From REBR01 sp033721915 (lineage in GTDB: Bacteria; Pseudomonadota; Gammaproteobacteria; Pseudomonadales; Oleiphilaceae): DNA of 64,000 bases. Made by a program: the position numbers and the translations under genes. Shown here one piece after another: positions 53,625-61,558 of this stretch. The stretch lies in NCBI GenBank assembly GCA_033721915.1, contig JAWWAC010000010.1, positions 1-64,000 of the forward strand, given 5' to 3'. Position 1 is the stretch's first letter, and each line of letters opens with the position of its first letter. The notes beneath the pieces were generated by a model. It was not told where the DNA came from and ran no database searches. It was given only the letters and a program-made list of their open reading frames with translations.

Positions 53625-54428
53625 ATGATCAAAGTAACGCGTTCACGGCCACAATGGCCGGGCCGGCTCACGCTGGTAACCGGGCTTGTCGTGGGTCTGG
53701 CATTCTCTGCCACCGCGCCGGCCCAGGAGCCGCTGGAGCAGGTGGTCGAGGCGGGCAAGTCCCGTCTCAGCAACAACAGCGAGATGCAGAATCGCATCGA
53801 TGCTCTGGACGACGATATCCGTGAAAAGGTGAAGAACTACCGCAGTGTGACCCGGGATATCGAAGGCCTGGGGGTGTATCTGGAGCAGCTCCAGCGCCAG
53901 ATCCGCAACCAGGAAAAGGAAATGGCGCAACTGAGCCAGTCCATTGAAGAGGCCATTGTCATCAACCGCCAGGTCACCCCGCTGATGCTGGAGATGGTGG
54001 ACGGGCTGGAGCAGTTCGTGGCGCTGGACCTGCCGTTTCTGGAAGACAAGCGCCGCTCCAGTGTCGCTGAACTGAAGGACACCATGGACCGGGCCGATGT
54101 GAGCACCGCGGAGAAATTCCGCAATGTGCTGCAGAGCTACCAGGAAGAAATCGACTACGGCCGCACCATCGAGGCCTACCGGGGCAAGCTGGACCAGAGC
54201 GACGAAGGCCGCGAAGTGGACTTCCTGCGCATTGGCCGTATCGCGCTGCTGTACCAGACCCTGGACGGCACCGAAAGCGGCGTCTGGGACAGCGAAGCAA
54301 ACAGCTGGAACCCGCTGCCCGCCACCTACAACAACCAGGTGAGCCAGGGTCTGAGTATCGCCCGTGAACAGGCTGCACCGGATCTGATCCGTCTGCCTCT
54401 CAATGCACCCCAGGAGGCAGGACAATGA
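53625..54428 (+). CDS. DUF3450 periplasmic coiled-coil protein
   Basis: 267 residues, ATG 53625 with CAGGAG upstream. A signal peptide (cleavage near TAPAQ) is followed by a long coiled coil (about 40-120) and the DUF3450 core (PFLEDKRRSSVAELKDTMDR; RIALLYQTLDGTESGVWD). DUF3450 genes regularly lead TtpC-ExbB-ExbD-TonB operons in Vibrio, Shewanella and relatives and are taken as a periplasmic accessory of the TonB motor. The stop overlaps the ttpC start by four bases. Confidence 0.92.
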   Translation: MIKVTRSRPQWPGRLTLVTGLVVGLAFSATAPAQEPLEQVVEAGKSRLSNNSEMQNRIDALDDDIREKVKNYRSVTRDIEGLGVYLEQLQRQIRNQEKEMAQLSQSIEEAIVINRQVTPLMLEMVDGLEQFVALDLPFLEDKRRSSVAELKDTMDRADVSTAEKFRNVLQSYQEEIDYGRTIEAYRGKLDQSDEGREVDFLRIGRIALLYQTLDGTESGVWDSEANSWNPLPATYNNQVSQGLSIAREQAAPDLIRLPLNAPQEAGQ

Positions 54429-55825
54429 AACAGGCCCTTTTGGCAACACTGATTCTGATGTGTTTCGCACTGCCCACCACGGCCCAGGAGTCCGGCAGCG
54501 ACTCACTGAAAGAGCTGCTGGAACTGGTGCGGGAAGGCAGTGCCCGTGACGCCTCCGAGCAGCAGGCGCGACTGCGCCGTTTTATCGAAGAGCGCAACGA
54601 ACAGGACCAGCGACTGGGACAGGCACGCGCCGAGCTGGCCGAGCTGGAAAAGAAAATTGCCGAGGCGGAAGCCAGCTTTGACGACAACGAAGAGGAAATC
54701 ACCACCCTCGAGAAGCGCCTGGATGAGAGCTCCGGCGAGCTGAAAGAACTCTTCGGCGTACTGCAGCAGGTGGGCGGCGATGTGCGCAGCTCACTGGTGA
54801 ACTCTCCCACCAGCGCCCAGTACCCGGGCCGTGGTGATTTCCTGCAGACACTGATCGAGAAGGCCGGTTCTTCCTCCCAGCTGCCCTCCATCCGGGAGAT
54901 GGAAAAGCTGTGGTACTTCATGCAGGAGGAGATGATCGCCTCCGGCACCAACCAGCGTTTTACCGCCCCGGTGGTGGACGCCAATGGCAATACCGAAGCC
55001 CGTGAAGTGGTCCGTGCCGGTACCTTCAACGTGCTGGACGGTCAGGGTAACTACCTCAACTGGGAAGCCGATACCCAGAAACTGGTGGTACTGGCCCGCC
55101 AGCCCGCCGGTCGTTATCTGGATACCGCCGCCGAGTTTGTCAACGCTGAGCCCGGCGAGATGGCGGACCTGTGGGTGGACCCCTCCGGTGGTTCACTGCT
55201 GACACTGCTGCTGCAGGCGCCGGATCTGCGTGAGCGCATCGACCAGGGTGGCCTGATCGGCTACATCATTCTGGCGCTGGGTCTGTTTGCCCTGCTGCTG
55301 GCACTGGAGCGTCTGATTTCACTGGGACTGATGACCGTGAAGGTCAACCAGCAGGCACGCAGCAGCACTCCCAACAGCAACAACCCCCTGGGGCGTGTCA
55401 TGCAGACCTACCAGGAAAACAGGCACAAGGACTCCGAGACCCTGGAGCTGAAGCTGGGTGAGAGCATCGCCCGTGAGACGCCCAGGCTGACCCGGTTCCT
55501 GGCGGTACTGAAGATCATTGCCGTGGTGGCGCCACTGCTGGGTCTGCTGGGTACCGTCACCGGCATGATCAACACCTTCCAGGCCATCACCCTGTTCGGC
55601 ACCGGTGACCCCAAGCTGATGGCCGGTGGTATTTCCCAGGCACTGGTGACCACGGTCATGGGTCTGGCGGTGGCCATCCCCACGGTGTTGCTGCACACGC
55701 TGGTGCAGGGTCGCAGCAAGCGTCTGAGTCAGCTGCTGGAAGAGCGCTCCATCGGCATCATTGCCGGCCGTGAAGAGCAGGACGAGTCCGGCGACGCTGG
55801 CAACAGCCAGACGCAACCCGCTTAA
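54425..55825 (+). CDS. ttpC: TtpC-like MotA/TolQ/ExbB proton channel protein
   Basis: 466 residues. Unlike ordinary ExbB it begins with a signal peptide (MKQALLATLILMCFALPTTA) and a roughly 240-residue periplasmic region with coiled coil (EQDQRLGQARAELAELEKKI) before the membrane part. The C-terminal ExbB/TolQ domain (about 275-445) has three helices, including the conserved IIAVVAPLLGLLGTVTGMIN. TtpC proteins are essential partners of TonB2-type systems in Vibrio. The C-terminal tail is acidic. Confidence 0.92.
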   Translation: MKQALLATLILMCFALPTTAQESGSDSLKELLELVREGSARDASEQQARLRRFIEERNEQDQRLGQARAELAELEKKIAEAEASFDDNEEEITTLEKRLDESSGELKELFGVLQQVGGDVRSSLVNSPTSAQYPGRGDFLQTLIEKAGSSSQLPSIREMEKLWYFMQEEMIASGTNQRFTAPVVDANGNTEAREVVRAGTFNVLDGQGNYLNWEADTQKLVVLARQPAGRYLDTAAEFVNAEPGEMADLWVDPSGGSLLTLLLQAPDLRERIDQGGLIGYIILALGLFALLLALERLISLGLMTVKVNQQARSSTPNSNNPLGRVMQTYQENRHKDSETLELKLGESIARETPRLTRFLAVLKIIAVVAPLLGLLGTVTGMINTFQAITLFGTGDPKLMAGGISQALVTTVMGLAVAIPTVLLHTLVQGRSKRLSQLLEERSIGIIAGREEQDESGDAGNSQTQPA

Positions 55826-55837
55826 GGAGCCGCCAAG

Positions 55838-56371
55838 ATGCTACCTCTGGAGTTACTGCAGGCCTACGAGGAGGTGATCCGGTTTCTGGAACGGGGCGGT
55901 GAGGTGCTCGGCCTGATCATGGTGGTGGTGTTTGTCATGTGGGTGCTGATTCTCGAGCGCACCCTGTTCTTCACCATGACCTACCGCAAGCTGGCCCAGG
56001 CCGTGCGCGACCAGTGGGAGGCCCGCTCGGAGCGACAGTCCTGGCGGGCCCACCATATCCGCCAGGATCTGGTGACCCAGTCGCGCATGGGGCTGAACCA
56101 GTCTCTGGGGCTGATCAAGTCGCTGGTGGCCATCTGCCCCCTGCTGGGTCTGATGGGCACCGTCACCGGCATGATCGAGGTGTTTGATGTGATGGCGGTG
56201 ATGGGCACCGGCAGTGCCCGTGCCATGGCCTCCGGCATCTCCAAGGCCACCATTCCCACCATGGCGGGCATGGTGGGGGCACTGACCGGTGTCTTTGCCA
56301 TCACGGTGTTGCAGCGCAACGCCCGCCTCAAGGCGATCCGGCTGGAAGACCAGCTGACCTTTGACCACTAA
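55838..56371 (+). CDS. exbB: ExbB proton channel subunit
   Basis: 177 residues with three membrane helices and the family core AICPLLGLMGTVTGMIEVFD plus AMASGISKATIPTMAGMVGA. It forms the pentameric proton channel around the ExbD dimer that drives TonB. It lies 12 bases after ttpC. This is the short ExbB2 type without the long periplasmic N-terminus of classical ExbB. Confidence 0.94.
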   Translation: MLPLELLQAYEEVIRFLERGGEVLGLIMVVVFVMWVLILERTLFFTMTYRKLAQAVRDQWEARSERQSWRAHHIRQDLVTQSRMGLNQSLGLIKSLVAICPLLGLMGTVTGMIEVFDVMAVMGTGSARAMASGISKATIPTMAGMVGALTGVFAITVLQRNARLKAIRLEDQLTFDH

Positions 56372-56393
56372 GACTGAGATTGAGACCGAGATT

Positions 56394-56810
56394 ATGCGCA
56401 GACCATTCCGATCATTTGCCAGTCAGGAGGCCGAGGAAGAGGACGCCATTGATGTGACGCCGATGCTGGACGTGGTGTTTATCATGCTGATCTTCTTCAT
56501 CGTGACCGCCTCCTTCGTCAAGGAGTCCGGGCTGGAAGTGAACCGCCCGGACGCCCAGACCGCCGAGCCACAGGACAGGGCCAACGTGCTGGTGGCCATC
56601 AGCCCCGAGGGGGATATCTGGATCAACCGCCGCAAGGTGGACCCCAACTCGGTGCGGGCCAATATCGAGCGCCTGCACGCCGAAAACCCACAGGGCTCCG
56701 TGGTGATCCAGGCGGATAAAGAGGCCGCCACCCGTCACCTGGTGTCGGTGATGGACGCCGCCAGGGCCGCCGGTGTCACCAACGTATCCATAGCCGCACA
56801 GGAGCCGTGA
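56394..56810 (+). CDS. exbD: ExbD proton channel subunit
   Basis: 138 residues from ATG 56394 (a TTG at 56361 overlapping exbB is the longer alternative). The single helix contains the proton-carrying Asp in IDVTPMLDVVFIMLIFFIVT. The periplasmic domain carries the DKEAATRHLVSVMDAARAAG segment. It forms the inner dimer of the ExbB-ExbD motor. Confidence 0.94.
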   Translation: MRRPFRSFASQEAEEEDAIDVTPMLDVVFIMLIFFIVTASFVKESGLEVNRPDAQTAEPQDRANVLVAISPEGDIWINRRKVDPNSVRANIERLHAENPQGSVVIQADKEAATRHLVSVMDAARAAGVTNVSIAAQEP

Positions 56811-57436
56811 TGAGCGCAATCCAACTCCTGGGCCGCGTTCTGCTGGCGTTGGGCCTGGGTGCCACCATCACCTTTGCCGTGTTCTTTCTGATGCAGCAGC
56901 TGATTGCCTCCGGCACCACGGCCCTGTCGGAAGACGACGACCGTTACACCGTGGATTTCGTGCGGGTCGAGCCCCAGAACGAAGTCCAGGAAAAGGACCG
57001 TCAGAAGCCGGAGCCACCCAAGCCCGAGGAACAACCGCCGGAGCCCGAGTCGCCCCAGCAGAACGCGGACACCAGTGACGTGGGGGGAGAGTCCCTGAAC
57101 CTGGGGGCCGTGGCCATGGACAACAGCCTGGACATCGGTGCCGGTATTTCCGGCGGCGGTGACAGTGACTACCTGCCCATCGTCAAGGTGGAGCCGGTCT
57201 ACCCCCAGAGGGCGCTGCGCCGCGGGATCGAGGGCTACGTGGTGGTGGAGTTCACGGTCACCGAGCGGGGCAATGTGGAAAACCCCCGGGTGGTGGAAGC
57301 CGACCCGGAAGGGGTGTTCGACCAGGCGGCCATGGACGCCGCCAGAAAATTCAAGTATCGCCCGAAGTCTGTTAATGGCGAGCCGGTGGAAGTGGCCGGT
57401 GTGCGAAACATCATCCGCTTCGAGATGGAAAAATAG
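56810..57436 (+). CDS. tonB: TonB energy transducer
   Basis: 208 residues from ATG 56810, sharing one base with the exbD stop; AGGAG lies upstream. An N-terminal helix (about 8-30) with the membrane anchor is followed by a Pro/Glu-rich linker (EPPKPEEQPPEPESPQQ, about 65-82) and the TonB C-terminal domain (LPIVKVEPVYPQRALRRGIE). The linker is short, as in TonB2-type proteins. It contacts the TonB box of outer-membrane receptors, most likely the one encoded upstream. Confidence 0.93.
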   Translation: MSAIQLLGRVLLALGLGATITFAVFFLMQQLIASGTTALSEDDDRYTVDFVRVEPQNEVQEKDRQKPEPPKPEEQPPEPESPQQNADTSDVGGESLNLGAVAMDNSLDIGAGISGGGDSDYLPIVKVEPVYPQRALRRGIEGYVVVEFTVTERGNVENPRVVEADPEGVFDQAAMDAARKFKYRPKSVNGEPVEVAGVRNIIRFEMEK

Positions 57437-57447
57437 AGGTGAATGCC

Positions 57448-58782
57448 ATGAAAACACGTCAACTCCCAACCTTTGCTCTGGCGGGTGCCTTGCTGTTTAC
57501 GGCCGCCCTGCCGGTCACCAGTGTCGGCCCACAGATGGCCGCCCTGATGCCGGTTGCCGCTCTGTCCGCCGCTGAAAACAACAACGTGCGCAATACCCCG
57601 GCCATGCGCGAGGGCACCTACCGGCGCTTTGGCCGTGTGCGTGAACTGGCGGATCAGGGCGAAATGAAGCGCGCCTTCGAGGCCCTCAGGTCCATGAGCC
57701 TCAACAGCCTCAACAGCTACGAGAAGGCCATGTACTGGAACCTGGCGGCCTTCCTGCACTACCAGGAGGAAGACCTGGCCGCCACCGCCAGGGCCTACGA
57801 GAAGCTTCTGGAACAGTCGGAGCTGCCCTTGAGCCTCGAGCAGGACACCCGCTTCAGCCTGGCCAAGGTGTACAACGCCCGTGAAGAGTACCCCAAGGCG
57901 CTGAAGGCACTGGAAGGCTGGTTTGCCATGCAGGACGATCCCGGTGCCGATGCCTTTGCCCTGAAATCGCAGCTGCATTACAGCCAGTCCCAGTGGGCAC
58001 CGGCGGCGAAGGCCATCGACAGGGCCATTGAGTTGCGCCGCAAAGACGGCCGGGAAGTGGCGGAAAACTGGTACCTGCTCAAGCGCGGCATCCACTACCA
58101 GCAGGAAGACTACACCGCACTGAAGGATGTACTGGAAGTGCTGGTGAAGGAATACACCAAGAAGGATTATCTGATGCAGCTCTCCGCCGTCTACGGCGAG
58201 CTGGACCGGCCGAAAGAGCAACTGGCCGTTCGCGAGGCGGCCTATGAGAAGGGCTACCTGGAGAAAAGCAACGAGCAGATCAGCCTGGCCCAGATGATGG
58301 CCTCACAGAACAGCCCCTTCAAGGCCGCCCGCGTCATCGACAAGGGGCTGGAAAGCGGCCAGGTGGAGGACAGCGCCAAAAATGTGAAGCGCATGGGCGA
58401 CTACTACCTGATGGCCAAGGAATACGACCGTGCCCTGACGGCCTTTGCCCGTGCGGCGGAAAAGCAGAAGGATGGCGAGATTCACCTGCGCATGTCACAG
58501 GTGGCACTGGAGCGGGGCGACTTCCAGGACGCAGTGGAATACGCCTCCGAGGCCATCCGCCGTGGTGGCTTTGACAACATGGGCCGTGCCCACATGGTGA
58601 AGGGGCTGGCCCACTTCAACCTGGAGAACTACTCACAGAGCCTCTCGGCACTGGACCAGGCCCGCAAGCTGGACGGCACCGGCAACAGCGCCCAGCAGTG
58701 GTTCGACTATGTCAGCCGTGAGAAGGACCGCAAGGAAGCGCTGGAAGCCTCCGCACAGCCGGTTGAGGATCCGGGCGCCTGA
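57448..58782 (+). CDS. TPR-repeat protein of the TonB operon
   Basis: 444 residues from ATG 57448 (AGAGGTGA upstream). A signal peptide is followed by about ten TPR-like helical pairs (EKAMYWNLAAFLHYQEEDLA; FALKSQLHYSQSQWAPAAKA; MGDYYLMAKEYDRALTAFAR). Such a TPR protein regularly ends the DUF3450-ttpC-exbB-exbD-tonB operon. A scaffolding or receptor-contact role in the periplasm is presumed. A strong terminator follows 20 bases later. Confidence 0.9.
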   Translation: MKTRQLPTFALAGALLFTAALPVTSVGPQMAALMPVAALSAAENNNVRNTPAMREGTYRRFGRVRELADQGEMKRAFEALRSMSLNSLNSYEKAMYWNLAAFLHYQEEDLAATARAYEKLLEQSELPLSLEQDTRFSLAKVYNAREEYPKALKALEGWFAMQDDPGADAFALKSQLHYSQSQWAPAAKAIDRAIELRRKDGREVAENWYLLKRGIHYQQEDYTALKDVLEVLVKEYTKKDYLMQLSAVYGELDRPKEQLAVREAAYEKGYLEKSNEQISLAQMMASQNSPFKAARVIDKGLESGQVEDSAKNVKRMGDYYLMAKEYDRALTAFARAAEKQKDGEIHLRMSQVALERGDFQDAVEYASEAIRRGGFDNMGRAHMVKGLAHFNLENYSQSLSALDQARKLDGTGNSAQQWFDYVSREKDRKEALEASAQPVEDPGA

Positions 58783-58801
58783 TCCGTGGCGGTTAATCAA
58801 G

Positions 58802-58834
58802 AAGGTGGGCCGGTCTCTGGCCCACCTTTTTTTT
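58802..58834 (+). terminator. Intrinsic terminator of the TonB operon
   Basis: GGTGGGCC and GGCCCACC form an 8-bp stem around a seven-base loop, followed by eight T (58827-58834). Confidence 0.95.
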
Positions 58835-58858
58835 GGCCACCATTCTGGCCATAAACCA

Positions 58859-58982
58859 TGCCTGTCCCATTCCCCCATGCTGTGCCTGTCCCATTATCTG
58901 TGCCTGTCCTATTATCCCCTGTGCCTGTCTGTCCCTGCCTGTGCCTGTCTGTCCCTGCCTGTGCCTGTCCCATGCCTGTTCT
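58859..58982. repeat. Second intergenic cluster of TGCCTGTCCC-like repeats
   Basis: Units start at 58859, 58883, 58901, 58922, 58942, 58962 and 58973. The 20-base period CTGTGCCTGTCTGTCCCTGC is present twice in tandem (58919-58958). The cluster lies between two convergent genes, directly after the TonB operon terminator. Confidence 0.88.
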
Positions 58983-59005
58983 GACCATCAACCACGACAG
59001 TCCGC

Positions 59006-59500
59006 TCAGAGCAGCCCCGGGTTCAGCCGCCACACCGCCAGGTTGAGACAGGCGGCAAAACCGACCCATAGCAGATACGGCACCAGCAAGCCGGCCGCCA
59101 CACGGTGATGTCTGTAAAACGCCACCACCGTGGCCAGGGTCAGCCCCAGCAACAGCAGTATGGTGGCAAACGCCAGCCCTCCCTGATGCCCCACAAAAAA
59201 CAGCCAGCTCCAGAGCACATTCGGCACCAACTGCAGCACAAACAGTGACAGCGCCCAGGATGCCCTCCGCCAGCCCCGATCACGCCAGACCAGCCAGGCG
59301 GACAAGGTCATCATCCCGTAAAGCACCGTCCACACGGGACCGAACACTGCCCCCGGTGGTGCCCAGTCCGGTTGCATGAGCTGCCGATAAAAGTCCCCGG
59401 CATTCACCGAGGCCATGGCCCCCAGTGCCAACACAAGTACCATCAATGCCATCCAGCCCGTCAGCCCCAGTAGCTGACGGGGTCGGGACAGTGCGTTCAT
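59006..59500 (-). CDS. tspO: TspO/MBR family tryptophan-rich sensory protein
   Basis: 164 residues, five membrane helices, with the TspO signature MQPDWAPPGAVFGPVWTVLY followed by MMTLSAWLVWR and QLVPNVLWSWLFF. Bacterial TspO binds tetrapyrroles such as protoporphyrin IX and affects stress responses; the exact role varies. It is 20 bases downstream of the endonuclease gene on the same strand, so they may be co-transcribed. Confidence 0.93.
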   Translation of the reverse strand: MNALSRPRQLLGLTGWMALMVLVLALGAMASVNAGDFYRQLMQPDWAPPGAVFGPVWTVLYGMMTLSAWLVWRDRGWRRASWALSLFVLQLVPNVLWSWLFFVGHQGGLAFATILLLLGLTLATVVAFYRHHRVAAGLLVPYLLWVGFAACLNLAVWRLNPGLL

Positions 59501-59520
59501 AACCGCCTCCTGTCGTCAGT

Positions 59521-60474
59521 TCAACAATTACCGGCTTTACGAAAGCCGGACTGTTCCGCGTCTTTTTCCGACGCAAACGGCACCCGGTTGCGTTGTGCCA
59601 CCCGGTCGTAACTGGGGCAGTCCGGGAGGTGATAAACGCGGCTGTTGCGGTTGCCAATAATGGGCCCGGTTGCCGGGGTTTCAGATTCGGCCACGGCTGG
59701 CTGGTAGCGCCCCTGCACCGCCTTGAGCCCATCTCCTGAGCGTGCCTGGTTCAGTGTCCACTGCCGGTCGCCGGTGATATAGGGATTTTCCCGGCCAATC
59801 CGTTTGGCAATGCGCCGGCTGCGTTCCCGCTCCCAGTCCGTGGGCGGGTGGGCACTGTGCCAGTCCATCAGAGTGCGCTGTTTGCTTTCGGGCAGCGGGA
59901 TGTCGTAAAAATCGGACATGTAGAAGTAGGCCCGTGCCACAAAGCCCTTGGCCTGGTCGCGGGGCTCGAACCGGCGTTGCTCAAAGCTGACGCTGGAGAG
60001 ACAGCCGCCGTGACGGACGCCGCTGTCCCCCACCGGAGCCATGGCAAAGTTGCCGCGATCCGCGTTGATCTCGCCAATGCTGGGGGTGATGTTGTGCTGG
60101 TCCGTGTACTGTGCGGTGAATTGCGGGTCCTCGCTGACACAGACGCTGCGGCCCCCGTCGCCCCAGCAGGCCCGCCCGGCCAGTTTCGCCATGGTGGAAG
60201 CCGGCAGGATGTGCTCCCACTCGATGCTCTCCCCCCGCAGCCCATTGCGGCGCGCCGAGTACGGGCACTGGTCATCCAGAACCACACGCCCGCCGGAGCG
60301 CCCCTGCCACTCCCAGTCACAACCGCAATAAACGGTGCCGTCCCGGCCTGTATTGCGGTCCATATAGACATGCTCGCGCATATCCGCCTTGACCCCGGCC
60401 CAGGAGGTGGGGCCGGAGTGGGGCAGGGCAACAACAGGCAGCAACAGCCACAAAAGCCAGACAGCGAACCGCAT
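59521..60474 (-). CDS. Secreted endonuclease I with C-terminal Ada-type zinc-binding motif
   Basis: 317 residues from ATG 60474 (MRFAVWLLWLLLPVVALPHS, a signal peptide). The endonuclease I core has the beta-beta-alpha metal motif in EWEHILPASTMA, NITPSIGEINADRGN and several disulphide-type cysteines as in Vibrio Dns. The last 45 residues (GNRNSRVYHLPDCPSYDRVA to the final AGNC) match the Ada-like metal-binding module found on various nucleases. It degrades extracellular or periplasmic DNA, possibly for nutrient (including phosphate) recovery. Confidence 0.9.
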   Translation of the reverse strand: MRFAVWLLWLLLPVVALPHSGPTSWAGVKADMREHVYMDRNTGRDGTVYCGCDWEWQGRSGGRVVLDDQCPYSARRNGLRGESIEWEHILPASTMAKLAGRACWGDGGRSVCVSEDPQFTAQYTDQHNITPSIGEINADRGNFAMAPVGDSGVRHGGCLSSVSFEQRRFEPRDQAKGFVARAYFYMSDFYDIPLPESKQRTLMDWHSAHPPTDWERERSRRIAKRIGRENPYITGDRQWTLNQARSGDGLKAVQGRYQPAVAESETPATGPIIGNRNSRVYHLPDCPSYDRVAQRNRVPFASEKDAEQSGFRKAGNC

Positions 60475-60646
60475 TGAACGAGTCCTTGGCACCACAGCGG
60501 AAAACACACCCTGTCAGAATAGCCGGTTGATTCGGGCAAGTCTGTAGGGTTTATGGACAAGAAGTGGCAGTGAACCGATTCTTCAATCTGGCGGACATCC
60601 GTGATAAGGCTATATCCCGACATCAATCTCAAAGGAGGTGACGATA

Positions 60647-61345
60647 ATGACCAGAGTCTGTGTGGTAATCGGTGTCGGGCCCGGCAATGGCGAGGCGCTG
60701 GTGCGGCGTTTTTCCCATGAGGGCTACCGGGTGGCCATGCTGGCGCGCAGCCGGGACTACCTGCAAAAACTGGCGGGGGAGATACCCAACACGGAAGCCT
60801 TCCCCTTCGACGCCACGGACATGGACACTGTGGAAACCACCTTCCAGCGCATTGAAGAACGCCTGGGGCCGGTGTCCGTCCTGCTCTACAACGCCGGTGG
60901 CGGGATGTTCAAGAGCGTGGAAGACGCCAGCCTGGAGGATTTCGAGGCCAACTGGCGCATCAACGTGAAGGGCCTGGTGGCGGCCACCAAGGCGGTTCTG
61001 CCCCAGTTACGCCAGCATGAGACAGCCAGCATCATTGTCACCAGCGCCTCGGCGGCCACCCGGGGCCGGGCCAATACCGCGCCCTTCGCCTCCGCCAAGG
61101 CGGCACAGCGCAGCCTGGCCCAGTCACTGGCCCGCCAGCTGGGCCCCGAGAAAATCCATGTGGCCAATGTGGTGATCGACGGTGTGGTGGATCTGCCCCG
61201 CACCCGCCAGATGCTGCCGGACAAACCGGACGACTTTTTCATCAGGCCCGCCGCCGTGGCGGACGCCATCTGGCACCTCACCCAACAGGACCCGTCCGCC
61301 TGGACCCATGAGCTGGATATCCGGCCTTTTGGTGAGAGCTGGTAA
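60647..61345 (+). CDS. Atypical SDR-family protein (catalytic Tyr replaced)
   Basis: 232 residues from ATG 60647, preceded by an almost perfect ribosome site (AAAGGAGGTGA, eight bases away). The cofactor loop reads GVGPGNGEALVRRF rather than TGxxxGIG, and NAG is present (LYNAGGGMF). The usual YxxxK reads FASAKAA, so the catalytic Tyr is Phe. This is typical of one divergent SDR subfamily of unclear activity; it may use another residue or act non-enzymatically. Confidence 0.82.
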   Translation: MTRVCVVIGVGPGNGEALVRRFSHEGYRVAMLARSRDYLQKLAGEIPNTEAFPFDATDMDTVETTFQRIEERLGPVSVLLYNAGGGMFKSVEDASLEDFEANWRINVKGLVAATKAVLPQLRQHETASIIVTSASAATRGRANTAPFASAKAAQRSLAQSLARQLGPEKIHVANVVIDGVVDLPRTRQMLPDKPDDFFIRPAAVADAIWHLTQQDPSAWTHELDIRPFGESW

Positions 61346-61558
61346 CGCCGGCCAAACGGGGTCCTGGGTCAGAGCCATCCGAGCATAGGGGCCTGGCCGA
61401 ATAATTCCGTGCCTGACAGTGCGGGCTGTCTTGCTCAATGCGCTCCCGGTTATTGCTGTGTGGGGCTTTCGAAGTAAGCGTTTGCTTTTTTGTGTGCAGG
61501 GCTGTCAGTTTGTTGTCCATTGAAACTTGTTGGTTCATGCAACGGGGGAGGACTCGCC

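Noticed and set aside
58859..58982. CRISPR array
   Set aside because: Units are only 10-14 bases with irregular spacing and no unique spacers of equal length; no cas genes are present.
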